Shown here piece after piece: positions 25,587-33,097 of a DNA stretch of 33,097 nt. Source of the DNA: Deltaproteobacteria bacterium (GTDB taxonomy: Bacteria > Desulfobacterota > Desulfarculia > Adiutricales > Adiutricaceae). Both the position numbers and the translations under genes were made by a program. The stretch lies in NCBI GenBank assembly GCA_031265205.1, contig JAISCZ010000066.1, forward strand, positions 1 to 33,097. The letters are read 5' to 3'. Each line of letters begins with the position of its first letter. Positions within the stretch are counted from its first letter, which is position 1. A model generated the notes under the pieces. The model saw only the letters and a program-made list of their open reading frames with translations, had not been told where the DNA came from and did not search any database.

Positions 25587-25675
25587 GCGGCCAAAAAGCT
25601 TTTTAGGCCCAAAGGCCCATAAAACCACTATCCCCCGGCTCATGAGCCAAATCGCCTTTTGGGCTTCAGGGCCGC
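25587..25675 (-). promoter_or_regulatory. Repeated structured leader element, copy B (before the cobN remnant)
   Basis: An 89-nt relative of copy A with the same closing GCGGCC/GGCCGC, the same GGCTCATGAGCC and GGGGGATAGTGGTT. The loop regions differ, but pairing is kept (GCC-CAAAA-GGC in place of AGCC-AAGG-GGCT; GGCC-TTTG-GGCC in the third stem). The flanks CATGCGCGCGGGC and GCTTGCGCTCC are shared too. It starts about 80 nt past the stop of cobN 1. Confidence 0.5.
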
Positions 25676-25755
25676 CCGCGCGCATGGTTTTTTAAAAAAT
25701 AAAAAACAGGAAAACATTATGCCTCATTCCCACGCCGAAAAAAAGCGCCTCCCCT

Positions 25756-28700
25756 TTATTTTTCGCCCTCCCTGGGGCCCCCCGGAGGGGCCGGGGGCGG
25801 CCCCGCCCCACGCCGGGGCGAGGGGGAGCGGCGCAGGCGGTAGCCGAAATAAAAAATCGCGAGCAGGGCCAGGACGAAGGCGGAAAGGGTCCACTCCACC
25901 CCCGAGGAGGAGATGGAAGTCTCCTCGGCCGGGGCCTCCACGGGCTCCATTTTCAGGCCCCGCACGCTCGCCTCCGCGCTCGCGGGGTCCTCCGGGCCCC
26001 GCCTTTCCTTGGAAGGATTTAAGTCCGCGGCCTGTCTCTCCTGGCCTAAATCCCGCAAGAGATTTTCCCGCTCCGCGACCATGTCCTCCAGGGTCTTCTG
26101 GCCCGCCTTTTCCACGGCTATCTTGAATTGGGCGACCATTTCCGGGCTCATGGCCCCCGGCATGGAGATAATGTTCAAGACCATCTGGTTGAGCTGGGGA
26201 TTGTTGCAGGTGTGGTCGCAGCAGGCCACCCCCCGGTTGATAACCGAGGTCGCGTAGTCCACGGAGAGTTCGCGCTGGATCTCCGGGGAGGCCTCCCAGT
26301 AACCCTTGCGGACCGTCTCAAGGAGCCTTCCGGTAATGGACTGGTAGGCCCAGGCGTTTTCCTGGTCCATAAACTCGGGGATCCCCATCCCGTACTCGTC
26401 CGCGACGTAGACGCTATAGACGTCGTCCCAGGCCCTTTCGCCCACGGCCTCGGGGGCCGTCGCCTGCCAGCCCCAAAGATATTCCACGAAGTTGCTCATC
26501 TCGTGAGCCCCGGCGTAGCCCTCTTGGCGCATGCCCTCGATCCAATTGGGGTTGAGGTAGCGCGAGCGGGTTTCCTGGGCGATAAACTGGTCGAGCCGCG
26601 CGACGGCGACCTCCCCCTTGTCCCGGTGATCGGCGATAAAGGTCTGGGGCGCCTCCCCGGAAAGGGACTTGATGGCCAAGGAGAGGCCGCCCAGGAACAT
26701 AAACATGTCGTCGTTGTCCAAGACCCCGTAAGTCTTGGAGGAAACGGAGTGCCAGGCGACCTGGGAGTCCTTTAAATTCGCCTCCAAAGAATCCCGCGCG
26801 GGCTCGCCCCAGGTTTCCTCGCCGTAGGCGTAGCCCGTATGCTCCCGGAAGGCCGCCGCGAGGCTCTCGTCGCTCTCCCAGAGCCCCGAGGCCGAGGCCA
26901 GCTCCGAGACCCGGTTGCCGTAGGCCCCCACGGTTTCGGAAAAGATCCGCGCCCGGGAGAAACGTCCCGCCTCTTCCGCCGTAAAGCCCTTGGCGATTAA
27001 GGCGTCGCGGTTCCGGATATCCCCCGCGGCGATAAAATTTTCCACGTCGTCCTGGACCGCCGCCTGGCGGATGGCCCTGTCCAAAAAAAGAATCTTGTCG
27101 GGGAAAAGGTCCCGGTACAGCCCCGAGGCGTCGATGGTCACGTCAATCCGCGGCCGCCCCAAAAGCCTTCCGGGGATGGGCCGGGTCCCCACCACCTGCC
27201 CGGAGGGATTCCACAGAGGCTCGACCCCAATTAAATATAAAATCGTCGCCTCGTTTAAGCCCTCGTTGCGGAGGGCCTCCACGGCCCAGAGGACCACGGC
27301 CACTTTGGAGGGATACGTCCCTTTTTCCCGAACGTAGTTCGCGATAATCTCCTCCGCGGCCTTTCGCCCCAGCTCCCAAGCCGCGGGGGTGGGCAGCCGG
27401 TTGGGGGAGATCCCGTAGAAATTCCGGCCCGTGGGCAAAGCGTCCGGGTTGCGCACGGGATCGTTTCCTTCCGCGGGCTCAATGTAGCCGCCGCGCAGGG
27501 CCTTGAGAAGAGAGGCCATTTCCCGGGGGGCGGAGGCGCTTAAATTGGCCGCGATCGTTTCCGGATCCGCCTCCGGGTTCCCTTTGACGATAGCGTCCCG
27601 CAGCGAGGAGAGAAACTCGGGCGCCGGGTCTAGCCCGAAAGAGTGTAGCCCGTAAGGGATATCCTGGGTCCCCAAGTATTCCAGATAGACGCTTAAGGCC
27701 CCGATGGCCTCTGGATCGTCAAAGGACGGCGCCCGCAAATCCCCGTCCAATCCCAGCTCAAGCGCCAGGGCGTTAAGGTCCCGGGCGTAGCTCTCCTGGG
27801 TGGGGGAATCGAGCCGGCGGGCGTTCTGGTAAGAGTCGATGAGCGTCTTTAAGGTATCGTATTCGCGGTAAGAGCCCGCCTCGACCAAAGGCGGCGTCAG
27901 GTGATCGATGACGACCGCCCGACCCCGTCGCTTGGCCTGCAAGCCTTCCCCCACGTTGTCGACGATATAGGGATAGATATCCGGCGTATCCCCCAAAAGA
28001 ACCTCGGGGGGATCGGCGAGAGCCAGGCCGGCCTCTTTCCCGGGGAGCCACTCCAAGGTTCCGTGGGTCCCCAGATGGATCATGGCGTCCATCCCGAAAA
28101 CGTTCTTGAGCCACAGATAGACGGCGATATACTGATGGTGGGGATAGAGGACCGGGTCGTGGTAAAGCTTCATGGGGTCGTCGATATCGCCCCGGGCCGG
28201 CTGGGGCAGGATGACCAAATTTCCCCGCCGGATCGCCGGAATGACGATATTCTGGTCCTTGACCATGATTATTCCGTCCGCAGGGGCGCCCCACTGGGCC
28301 GTGACCTTGTCCTGAAATTCCTGGGGGAGTTCCGCGAAATACCTAAGGTATTCGGAGATGGGCCAGAGCGTGGCGTTCCCGGTCATAATCAAATCGTCGA
28401 GTTCCCCGGGGGCCCAGGCGCCGATATTGCGCCCTCCCCTTAAAATCAGCCCCTTGACCTCGTCCTCGGTCAATTCCGGCGCGGCGGGGATGGAGTAGCC
28501 GTCCGCCTGAAGGGACGCGACGATATGGGCGATACTGCGGAAAACGTTTAAATAGCTCGCCCCGACGTTCTGTTTGCCGCGGCTGTTATTGTAATAGATG
28601 AGGGCCACTTTCTTTTCGGAGTTGGAGAGATCCCGGAGGCGCAGCCAGTTCTTGATCCTCTTGGCCAAAAAGGCGACGGCCCCGGGGACGAGTTCATAGG

Positions 28701-29745
28701 AGTAAACCCTCCCCCCGCCGGGAAGGATTTCCTCCACCTTGCCCATGACGACGGTGGGCTCGATAACCCCCGAGGTCTCGGGGTTGTCGATATTCCAGAT
28801 TATGTCCAAAGAGGAGATCCCCTGGCCGCTCGCCGCCCATTCCCCCGTGGTCTGGGTATAGAGCTTGATGGCGTTGAAGATGGGCGCGTCCAGGGCCAAA
28901 ACGCCTTCGCGGACCCGCTCGCTGTAGGACATGTAGAATTTGAGGGAAAAGCTTAAAATCGCGTCCGCCCGGGAGCGGCCGTTTTCGTCCAAAAGAAGCG
29001 TCTCGATGACCGGCAGATCCGAGCCGAAGACCGGCAGAACGTCGAAACCCTCTTCTTCCAACAGATAGATAAGCTCGTCCAAGGCCTCCCGCTGCCCCTC
29101 CAAAAGATAGGTCTCGAAAAACATGAGTCCCAAAACGGGCCGGTCCGGGAGCGCTCCCGGGCGGGCGGCGTTCCAGGCGAGATACTCGCCCGCGGACTCG
29201 AAAAGGCGCGGGGCCTCGGGATGGTAGAGACCCAGTTGGAGGACCTCCTCCGCCGCGGCGTATTCCAGGCCCGGAATAAGCTTTTCCGCCGCGGCCCGCC
29301 GGACCATCTCGCGGACGTTAAAAACGCTTAAGTTGTCGAAATAGTGGCTCACGGCCTCGTCAAAGATAAAACCCTCGTTTATGAGCCTCGCGTCGTCCTT
29401 GGAGCCCCGCAGCCCGTAGACCGGGCGCCCCGCGAGGAGCCCCGTCTCCCGCGCGTAGGCGGAAAGCTTATCTTCCATAATGTCCACGAGCGCGAGGGAG
29501 CTTTCGGCGACAAAAGCCGCGTCCGCCGGGATCTCCTCGAGATCGCGCAGACAGAAGGCCCTAACCTCCAGGCCGGGGAAATCCGTCCCGTCCACCGCGC
29601 GGCGCGCGATAAAAATATCGGAATCGGTCACCAGCAAGGCGACCTTGGGGGCCGCGAAAAGCGGCGCGGAAAGGGCCCAAAGGCCGAAGAAAAGGCATAT
29701 CGCCCAAGCGCGCGCGTAACGCGCCGACCTTTTATCCTGTCGCAT
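25756..29745 (-). CDS. cobN: Exported, membrane-anchored CobN-like chelatase, copy 1
   Basis: A 1329-aa CobN/MgCH-family protein with a signal peptide (about 1-31, FFGLWALSAPLFAA), so it probably acts outside the cytoplasmic membrane. The canonical motif MIHLGTHGTLEWLPGK is at about residues 555-571, next to DPVLYPHHQYIAVYLW. The C-terminus has VRGLKMEPV, a short linker, one transmembrane segment (FVLALLAIFYFGY) and a basic Arg/Pro tail. AAAGGA precedes the ATG. It is 51 nt after DUF2149 in an operon with ExbB/TolQ and DUF2162. Known relatives with this gene set are the hmuS-type genes of anaerobic haem use. Cobalt or another metallo-tetrapyrrole is also possible. Confidence 0.9.
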   Translation of the reverse strand: MRQDKRSARYARAWAICLFFGLWALSAPLFAAPKVALLVTDSDIFIARRAVDGTDFPGLEVRAFCLRDLEEIPADAAFVAESSLALVDIMEDKLSAYARETGLLAGRPVYGLRGSKDDARLINEGFIFDEAVSHYFDNLSVFNVREMVRRAAAEKLIPGLEYAAAEEVLQLGLYHPEAPRLFESAGEYLAWNAARPGALPDRPVLGLMFFETYLLEGQREALDELIYLLEEEGFDVLPVFGSDLPVIETLLLDENGRSRADAILSFSLKFYMSYSERVREGVLALDAPIFNAIKLYTQTTGEWAASGQGISSLDIIWNIDNPETSGVIEPTVVMGKVEEILPGGGRVYSYELVPGAVAFLAKRIKNWLRLRDLSNSEKKVALIYYNNSRGKQNVGASYLNVFRSIAHIVASLQADGYSIPAAPELTEDEVKGLILRGGRNIGAWAPGELDDLIMTGNATLWPISEYLRYFAELPQEFQDKVTAQWGAPADGIIMVKDQNIVIPAIRRGNLVILPQPARGDIDDPMKLYHDPVLYPHHQYIAVYLWLKNVFGMDAMIHLGTHGTLEWLPGKEAGLALADPPEVLLGDTPDIYPYIVDNVGEGLQAKRRGRAVVIDHLTPPLVEAGSYREYDTLKTLIDSYQNARRLDSPTQESYARDLNALALELGLDGDLRAPSFDDPEAIGALSVYLEYLGTQDIPYGLHSFGLDPAPEFLSSLRDAIVKGNPEADPETIAANLSASAPREMASLLKALRGGYIEPAEGNDPVRNPDALPTGRNFYGISPNRLPTPAAWELGRKAAEEIIANYVREKGTYPSKVAVVLWAVEALRNEGLNEATILYLIGVEPLWNPSGQVVGTRPIPGRLLGRPRIDVTIDASGLYRDLFPDKILFLDRAIRQAAVQDDVENFIAAGDIRNRDALIAKGFTAEEAGRFSRARIFSETVGAYGNRVSELASASGLWESDESLAAAFREHTGYAYGEETWGEPARDSLEANLKDSQVAWHSVSSKTYGVLDNDDMFMFLGGLSLAIKSLSGEAPQTFIADHRDKGEVAVARLDQFIAQETRSRYLNPNWIEGMRQEGYAGAHEMSNFVEYLWGWQATAPEAVGERAWDDVYSVYVADEYGMGIPEFMDQENAWAYQSITGRLLETVRKGYWEASPEIQRELSVDYATSVINRGVACCDHTCNNPQLNQMVLNIISMPGAMSPEMVAQFKIAVEKAGQKTLEDMVAERENLLRDLGQERQAADLNPSKERRGPEDPASAEASVRGLKMEPVEAPAEETSISSSGVEWTLSAFVLALLAIFYFGYRLRRSPSPRRGAGPPPAPPGGPREGEK

Positions 29746-29769
29746 AAGAATTCCTTTGTCCCTCTCCCC

Positions 29770-29791
29770 GCGCGCCGCCGCGGCGGCGCGC
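29770..29791. promoter_or_regulatory. 22-bp perfect GC palindrome between DUF2149 and cobN 1
   Basis: GCGCGCCGCCG joined to CGGCGGCGCGC, 6 nt after the DUF2149 stop and about 25 nt before the cobN 1 start. It has no loop or T tract. It could be an intercistronic stem that adjusts expression of the large chelatase relative to the small membrane proteins. Confidence 0.5.
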
Positions 29792-29796
29792 CTCGC

Positions 29797-30138
29797 TCAG
29801 TCTTCCTCGTCGGGCAGATAGACCATGGTCCCGTCCTCCAGCTGATAGGCCACCCCCAGCCGGGAGCCCCGGCCTTCGGCCTCCGAGCGGGTAATTCGCG
29901 TGGCCTCTATCTTGGCGGCTTTTTTGGTGATGAGGGTCAGCTCCCCGTCGGCGCTCCTCTTGACCACGGAGACCTCGGAATCCTTGTCCAAAAGATCCTG
30001 GAGGCCCATGGCGGAAAGAAAGCTAATAAGGACGGCCACGATGAAGACCAAAAAAATATCAATGAGGTTAATGACCGCGAGCATGGGATCGTCGGCCTCG
30101 GGAAGCCCCGCGGAGCCGCCCAACCTTCTTTTGCGCAT
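29797..30138 (-). CDS. DUF2149 family protein (ExbD/TolR-like)
   Basis: A 113-aa protein with one N-terminal membrane segment (about 22-45, LAVINLIDIFLVFIVAVLISFLSAM) after a short basic cytoplasmic tail, and a C-terminal domain ending GVAYQLEDGTMVYLPDEED. The DPM-x2-VINLIDIFLVF start and the YQLEDGT end are typical of DUF2149. The topology matches ExbD/TolR, the partner of the ExbB/TolQ protein encoded 10 nt upstream. GGAGAGGAAAG precedes the ATG. Likely role: part of a proton-driven complex that energises the CobN-like system (inference from neighbours). Confidence 0.8.
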   Translation of the reverse strand: MRKRRLGGSAGLPEADDPMLAVINLIDIFLVFIVAVLISFLSAMGLQDLLDKDSEVSVVKRSADGELTLITKKAAKIEATRITRSEAEGRGSRLGVAYQLEDGTMVYLPDEED

Positions 30139-30148
30139 CTTTCCTCTC

Positions 30149-30775
30149 CTAGCGCGGGGGCCCGAGTTTGGCTTCCGCCCGGCTGGTCATGACCAACTCC
30201 AAGACTTCCAGATCGCTCTCGAGCCAGCGCCCGCGGACGCTGTGAAGGACAAAGGCCGTGACCCCCACCGCCAAGCCCACGATGGTGGCGGTGAAGGCGA
30301 CCACCAGATCGGCCGAAAGCCGGGTCATGTCCCCTTGGCTCAAGGCCGCGAGCCCCGTGCTCATGGGAATGAGGGTGGCGATGAGCCCCGTGGAGGGCCC
30401 GACGCGCACCAGGACCCGGGGAAAATCCAGCTTTTTCTTGTAGGCGCGGCTGGTCGAGCGCCACAGGTAATCGACCTCGGCCCAGAGGGCCGCGCTGTCG
30501 GCCCCGGGATCCTTTTCCTTGCGCTCCAAAATTTCCTCCAAGCTCTGGAGGGCGTGCCCCATAAAATGATTGAGATATCTCCGGCCCCTTAAGATTAAAG
30601 GCCAATCGTCCGGGAGGGGCGTTTTGAGGCGGGCCCTTTCGGCCCATTCCGCCAGAAAACCCCCGAAGGCCACGACCAGCCCCATAAAGGCGACCAATAA
30701 AACGATCATGGCGGGATAGAGCAACGACGAGGAAATGAGATAGAGAACGGACTGAATGAATGCTCCGATGTTCAT
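30149..30775 (-). CDS. MotA/TolQ/ExbB-family proton channel protein
   Basis: A 208-aa inner-membrane protein with an N-terminal transmembrane helix (about 10-38, LLYPAMIVLLVAFMGLVVAFGG), a large cytoplasmic loop, and two closely spaced C-terminal helices. These contain the family signature VGPSTGLIATLIPMSTGLAALSQGD followed by DLVVAFTATIVGLAVG. Members convert the proton gradient into motion of a periplasmic partner. Here the partner is presumably the DUF2149 protein next door. There is no TonB or outer-membrane receptor gene in the window. Confidence 0.88.
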   Translation of the reverse strand: MNIGAFIQSVLYLISSSLLYPAMIVLLVAFMGLVVAFGGFLAEWAERARLKTPLPDDWPLILRGRRYLNHFMGHALQSLEEILERKEKDPGADSAALWAEVDYLWRSTSRAYKKKLDFPRVLVRVGPSTGLIATLIPMSTGLAALSQGDMTRLSADLVVAFTATIVGLAVGVTAFVLHSVRGRWLESDLEVLELVMTSRAEAKLGPPR

Positions 30776-30903
30776 GGCTCTGTGGGCCTTGAGGGCTTTA
30801 GGGGAAAATCCCTAACGCGCCCCCGGCCGCTCTTTCTTGACCCTTTGCGGCGCTAACGCCAAAAATTCGCTCCGCGCCCGCCCTGAGGCGAACGCGGCGG
30901 CCC

Positions 30904-30925
30904 GGAAGGAAAAAGCGTTCCTTCC
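30904..30925 (-). promoter_or_regulatory. Stem-loop after DUF2162
   Basis: GGAAGGAA pairs with TTCCTTCC around a 6-nt loop, about 30 nt past the DUF2162 stop in the 180-nt gap before the ExbB gene. The T residues are in the loop and not after the stem, so full termination is doubtful. Confidence 0.45.
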
Positions 30926-30954
30926 TTAAAGGGCCTGTCCCCTCCGGGCGCGGG

Positions 30955-31722
30955 CTAGCTCGCGCGTCCCCGCCTGTCCGAGCGCGCGCGCCAGCCTCGC
31001 CAAAAGCCCGCGACCAAGAGCGCGACGATCGCGCCCACGGAGAGGGCCTGGGAAAGGCCCCACCGGGTCCCGTTCTCTTGGGAATAGGAAGCCAGCCGGT
31101 AAATCCGCTCCACGGAGGCGAACTGGGGGGTCACCAGGGCGGAGATAATAAAGTAGGAGGCGATGAGAATCATGACGATCCCCAAGGAACGCTCGAGGGG
31201 CTCCTCGCCGCCTTTTCTTCCCCAAATCAGCGCGAGCCCCGCCGCCCCCGCCACCGTCAGGAAGGCGAGATAGAGGAGGGCCGTGGCTTGGGCGGCCTTT
31301 TCCGGAAAATAGAGAACCAATCCCCCCAGGGACATGAGGATGACGCTGAGGCACACCGGACAGGGAATCACCAGGGCCAGGTAGCCCTGGGAGCGCCTGT
31401 CCCCGTGGGGCCCGGCGGAAGCGGGGGCCCGCAAAAGAAGAAGCCCCCAAAGGGCCAGGAGGGCCGCGACCAACCAATGGAGGGTCACGCCGCCTTGCCA
31501 GAGGGGGGCGAGAATTTCGTAGTGGGCGAGGATATTGATCCGGGAAACGGCGAAAAGAACCGCGGCGAAGAGCGCGCCATAGAGCGCCGCGAGTCCCAGG
31601 GTGAGCCCCAGGCGCGCGCGCCTGGGGCTCTGAAGCCAGAGATAGCTCCAGCCCAGTCCCGTCTTGACGCTAAACGCGATAAGGGAAACCAACAATCCCA
31701 GCCAAAGGGTTTTGAGTTCCAC
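30955..31722 (-). CDS. DUF2162 family membrane protein (predicted transporter)
   Basis: A multi-pass inner-membrane protein of about 255 aa, with seven or so hydrophobic segments and the DUF2162-type signature VIPCPVCLSVILMSLGG. I choose the GTG giving MELKTLWLGLLVSLIAFSVKTGLGW, because GGAGG lies 5 nt upstream. The ATG at 31734 is also in frame, but it overlaps that ribosome site and has none of its own. DUF2162 genes are known neighbours of DUF2149, ExbB and exported CobN-like genes in bacteria and archaea. It is the first gene of this operon. The substrate is unknown; a metal or tetrapyrrole is a guess from context. Confidence 0.78.
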   Translation of the reverse strand: MELKTLWLGLLVSLIAFSVKTGLGWSYLWLQSPRRARLGLTLGLAALYGALFAAVLFAVSRINILAHYEILAPLWQGGVTLHWLVAALLALWGLLLLRAPASAGPHGDRRSQGYLALVIPCPVCLSVILMSLGGLVLYFPEKAAQATALLYLAFLTVAGAAGLALIWGRKGGEEPLERSLGIVMILIASYFIISALVTPQFASVERIYRLASYSQENGTRWGLSQALSVGAIVALLVAGFWRGWRARSDRRGRAS

Positions 31723-31834
31723 CTGTGCCTCCATAAAAGGGCCGCCGACGCCTCGCGCGGAGGGTCTCCCGGCGGGCCCGCCAGGTAAAGAAAGCGCGAC
31801 GATAGCCCGCCGCCCGCGAGAACTTCCCCAAGGG

Positions 31835-31858
31835 CGTAAGGCCCCGGGGGGCCTTACG
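31835..31858. promoter_or_regulatory. Strong hairpin upstream of the chelatase operon
   Basis: CGTAAGGCCCC and GGGGCCTTACG form an 11-bp inverted repeat with a 2-nt centre, about 110 nt upstream of the DUF2162 start. It may be an operator or a leader stem. It has no T tract on either side. Confidence 0.5.
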
Positions 31859-31859
31859 A

Positions 31860-32724
31860 CGCGAGGGGCTCCTTCTCGCGGCGAAGAGGCGGGCTTAATT
31901 TTATGGAGGAGTGAGTGGACTTAAGGCGCCCCGCGCGCCTCGGAAAAAGCGGGGGGCCCTGAGCGGGGACCCGGGGTTTGAGAAAAAAACCCGGCTCTTT
32001 TGTCCTCGCTCAAGACGCTTTAAGCTTGAAAGCCATCATAAAAAAAAGGCTCCGCGAAAAGCAAGAGCGCGGCCCTCCTCGCCCTCCCTCTCCCCCCGCG
32101 GCGCTCCCGCCACGCGCGCGCCTCCCGGGACTAACATGGCGGGGAGCGAGGGGGAGAGACAGGCGAAAAAGAGCCAAAAGAGAGGGAGCGGCGTTTGGGC
32201 GGCCCGGCGCCGCCGCCTGGGGGCCACGCGCGCCAAAAGGAACGGGAAACGGCTGACAAACGATTTTTTTCCCCGTTTTTAGCGGAAGCTGACCATCGCC
32301 GCCGCCCCGGACAAAATCGGCGAACCGCTTTTCTCAATCGAACAGGCCGAAAGCCGCCAGGCCTACCCCGCGGCCCTGGCCTCGCGGCTCCCCCCTCCTA
32401 TGTCACGCTTCAGCCAGAGGAAGCGTTGGGCGGCCCGAGGGAAAAAATTATCCTGGGAAAAGCCCCAATGGCGCGTAAAGACCGAACGCGCGAAGGCCGG
32501 TCTTGAGAAAATTTGGAACCGCCGCCGTGGCGACCACTGGAACCGATCGCCCGCTTCAAGGATCGCGGCGGCGATGGGAAATACGCGTTCCCGGCCTTTG
32601 ACCGGGCCAGGGGAGAGCGCGTTATCGCCACAAACCCCGCCGATGGCCTTCAGGCGCGTGAAATAGCGGCCCGGCCAATCGTCGCCCACGGCTTCCTGAC
32701 CATGACCGGCGCTCTAGTGACATA
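31860..32724. other. Degraded intergenic region, fragments of a lost + strand frame
   Basis: No intact gene. On the plus strand the pieces KLTIAAAPDKIGEPLFSIEQ (about 32287), SYVTLQPEEALGG (about 32399) and FKDRGGDGKYAFPAFDRARG (about 32553) read like protein but are in different frames and separated by stops. They may be one decayed gene; I do not recognise it. Confidence 0.3.
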
Positions 32725-32745
32725 CCCCGGGCTAAAGCCCAGGGG
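32725..32745 (-). ncRNA. Candidate IS200/IS605-type right-end / omega-RNA hairpin
   Basis: On the minus strand, 45 nt past the tnpB stop, CCCC-x-GGGCT-TT-AGCCC-GGGG forms a stem, flanked by GGGAAG and by GTATGTCAC. A GC stem with a TTTAG-like loop just downstream of tnpB is typical of the right end and the 3' part of the omega RNA in these elements. The left part of the element is outside the window. Confidence 0.5.
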
Positions 32746-32789
32746 CTTCCCGTTCAAGGCGCCACGGGCCCGCCAGATCGACGTCCGAA

Positions 32790-33097
32790 CTAATCCCGCG
32801 CGCGGTTCTTGTCGGTGACCAAGCCGAGCGCGCGCTGGCCCTCGTCGCGTATGTTCAGCGCGGCGATCAGGCCCCGGTCCCGCGCGTGTCCGCGGCTCTC
32901 GCGGGCGTAAACGCGATCGGCGAGACCTAAGGCCGGTCGCGCGGCCCCGCGGGCCGAACGGGTCTCGCTCGATGGATAGAACCTGTCTATGAGCGCGAAC
33001 TTTTTGCCCCGCCCTTCGAGCTTCCGGCGCGACATGTTCGCGAACGCGCCCCAGCCGTTGTCGGCCACGCTCTCGCCGCGCCGCGGCGCCTGGGCCA
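32790..33097 (-). pseudogene. tnpB: C-terminal part of an IS200/IS605-family TnpB, catalytically dead
   Basis: The frame runs in from the right edge (SVADNGWGAF, then IDRFYPSS, ending RALGLV). It matches the TnpB C-terminus, an RNA-guided RuvC-like nuclease. The zinc finger that should read C-x2-C and C-x2-C has Arg in all four places (TRSARG, YARESRGH, codons CGT/CGC). The last RuvC aspartate, in a segment usually DRDLNAALN, is Gly (ARDRGLIAALN), and the Asn is Ile. It is therefore probably a dead fragment. The frame itself is still open as far as the window shows, so a nuclease-dead derivative cannot be excluded. Confidence 0.8.

Noticed and set aside
25659-26126. Plus-strand frame across the end of cobN 1
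   Set aside because: Shadow of the cobN 1 C-terminal coding sequence with Pro/Gly/Arg-rich translation.
31759-31774. B12-box-like sequence on the minus strand (CGCCGGGAGACCCTCC) upstream of DUF2162
   Set aside because: Partly matches the cobalamin riboswitch box, but I could not find the rest of the aptamer core upstream. A covariance search would decide.

Overview
The window looks like an accessory-rich stretch of the chromosome of an anaerobic Gram-negative bacterium. The genes that point there are an exported CobN-type chelatase set with ExbB/TolQ, DUF2149 and DUF2162 partners, two cobalamin/Fe-S type QueG-like proteins, and a family 2A encapsulin operon. A Desulfobacterota-like host would fit, but this is a weak inference because there is no rRNA or other marker. 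Most of the DNA is GC-rich with many CGCG runs. The first 7.7 kb and the 15.0-17.6 kb region are visibly more AT-rich.

Region 1 (about 133-7719, + strand) is a four-unit tandem array with a period near 2.08 kb. Each unit has a conserved leader, gene A (about 150 aa), gene B (about 160 aa) and a tail. I recognise neither protein family. The tails of units 1-3 contain decayed copies of the 3' end of cysE on the minus strand. Unit 4 runs into the intact cysE. All eight A/B frames are open although the tails have decayed. Unit 1 carries a (TC)38 microsatellite between A and B.

Region 2 (7875-15007, minus strand) is a sulfur/cysteine operon. In transcription order it is a possible 34-aa ORF, a CysM-type cysteine synthase, a Mec-type JAMM protease, a CysO-type sulfur carrier, a MoeZ-type E1-rhodanese, a family 2A encapsulin shell, a SufS-type cysteine desulfurase with a long disordered N-terminus (the expected cargo), and a serine O-acetyltransferase. 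It joins the CysO-thiocarboxylate route to cysteine with a desulfurase-loaded protein compartment. A hairpin cluster separates it from the convergent A/B array.

Region 3 (15.0-18.1 kb) holds a frameshifted AAA-ATPase-like/PD-(D/E)XK gene between AT-rich non-coding stretches.

Region 4 (18153-31722, minus strand) starts upstream with DUF2162, ExbB/TolQ, DUF2149 and a 1329-aa exported CobN-like protein. This gene set resembles the haem-associated hmuSTUV genes of Bacteroidetes. It is followed by the remnant of a third CobN, a second full CobN-like gene, and two paralogous QueG-like genes with their own promoters. A roughly 88-nt element with complementary ends occurs twice, once ahead of the remnant and once ahead of the second cobN.

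Region 5 (31.8-33.1 kb) has no intact gene. It contains hairpins and, at the right edge, the C-terminal part of an IS200/IS605-type TnpB. In that fragment all four zinc-finger cysteines are arginines and the last RuvC aspartate is lost.
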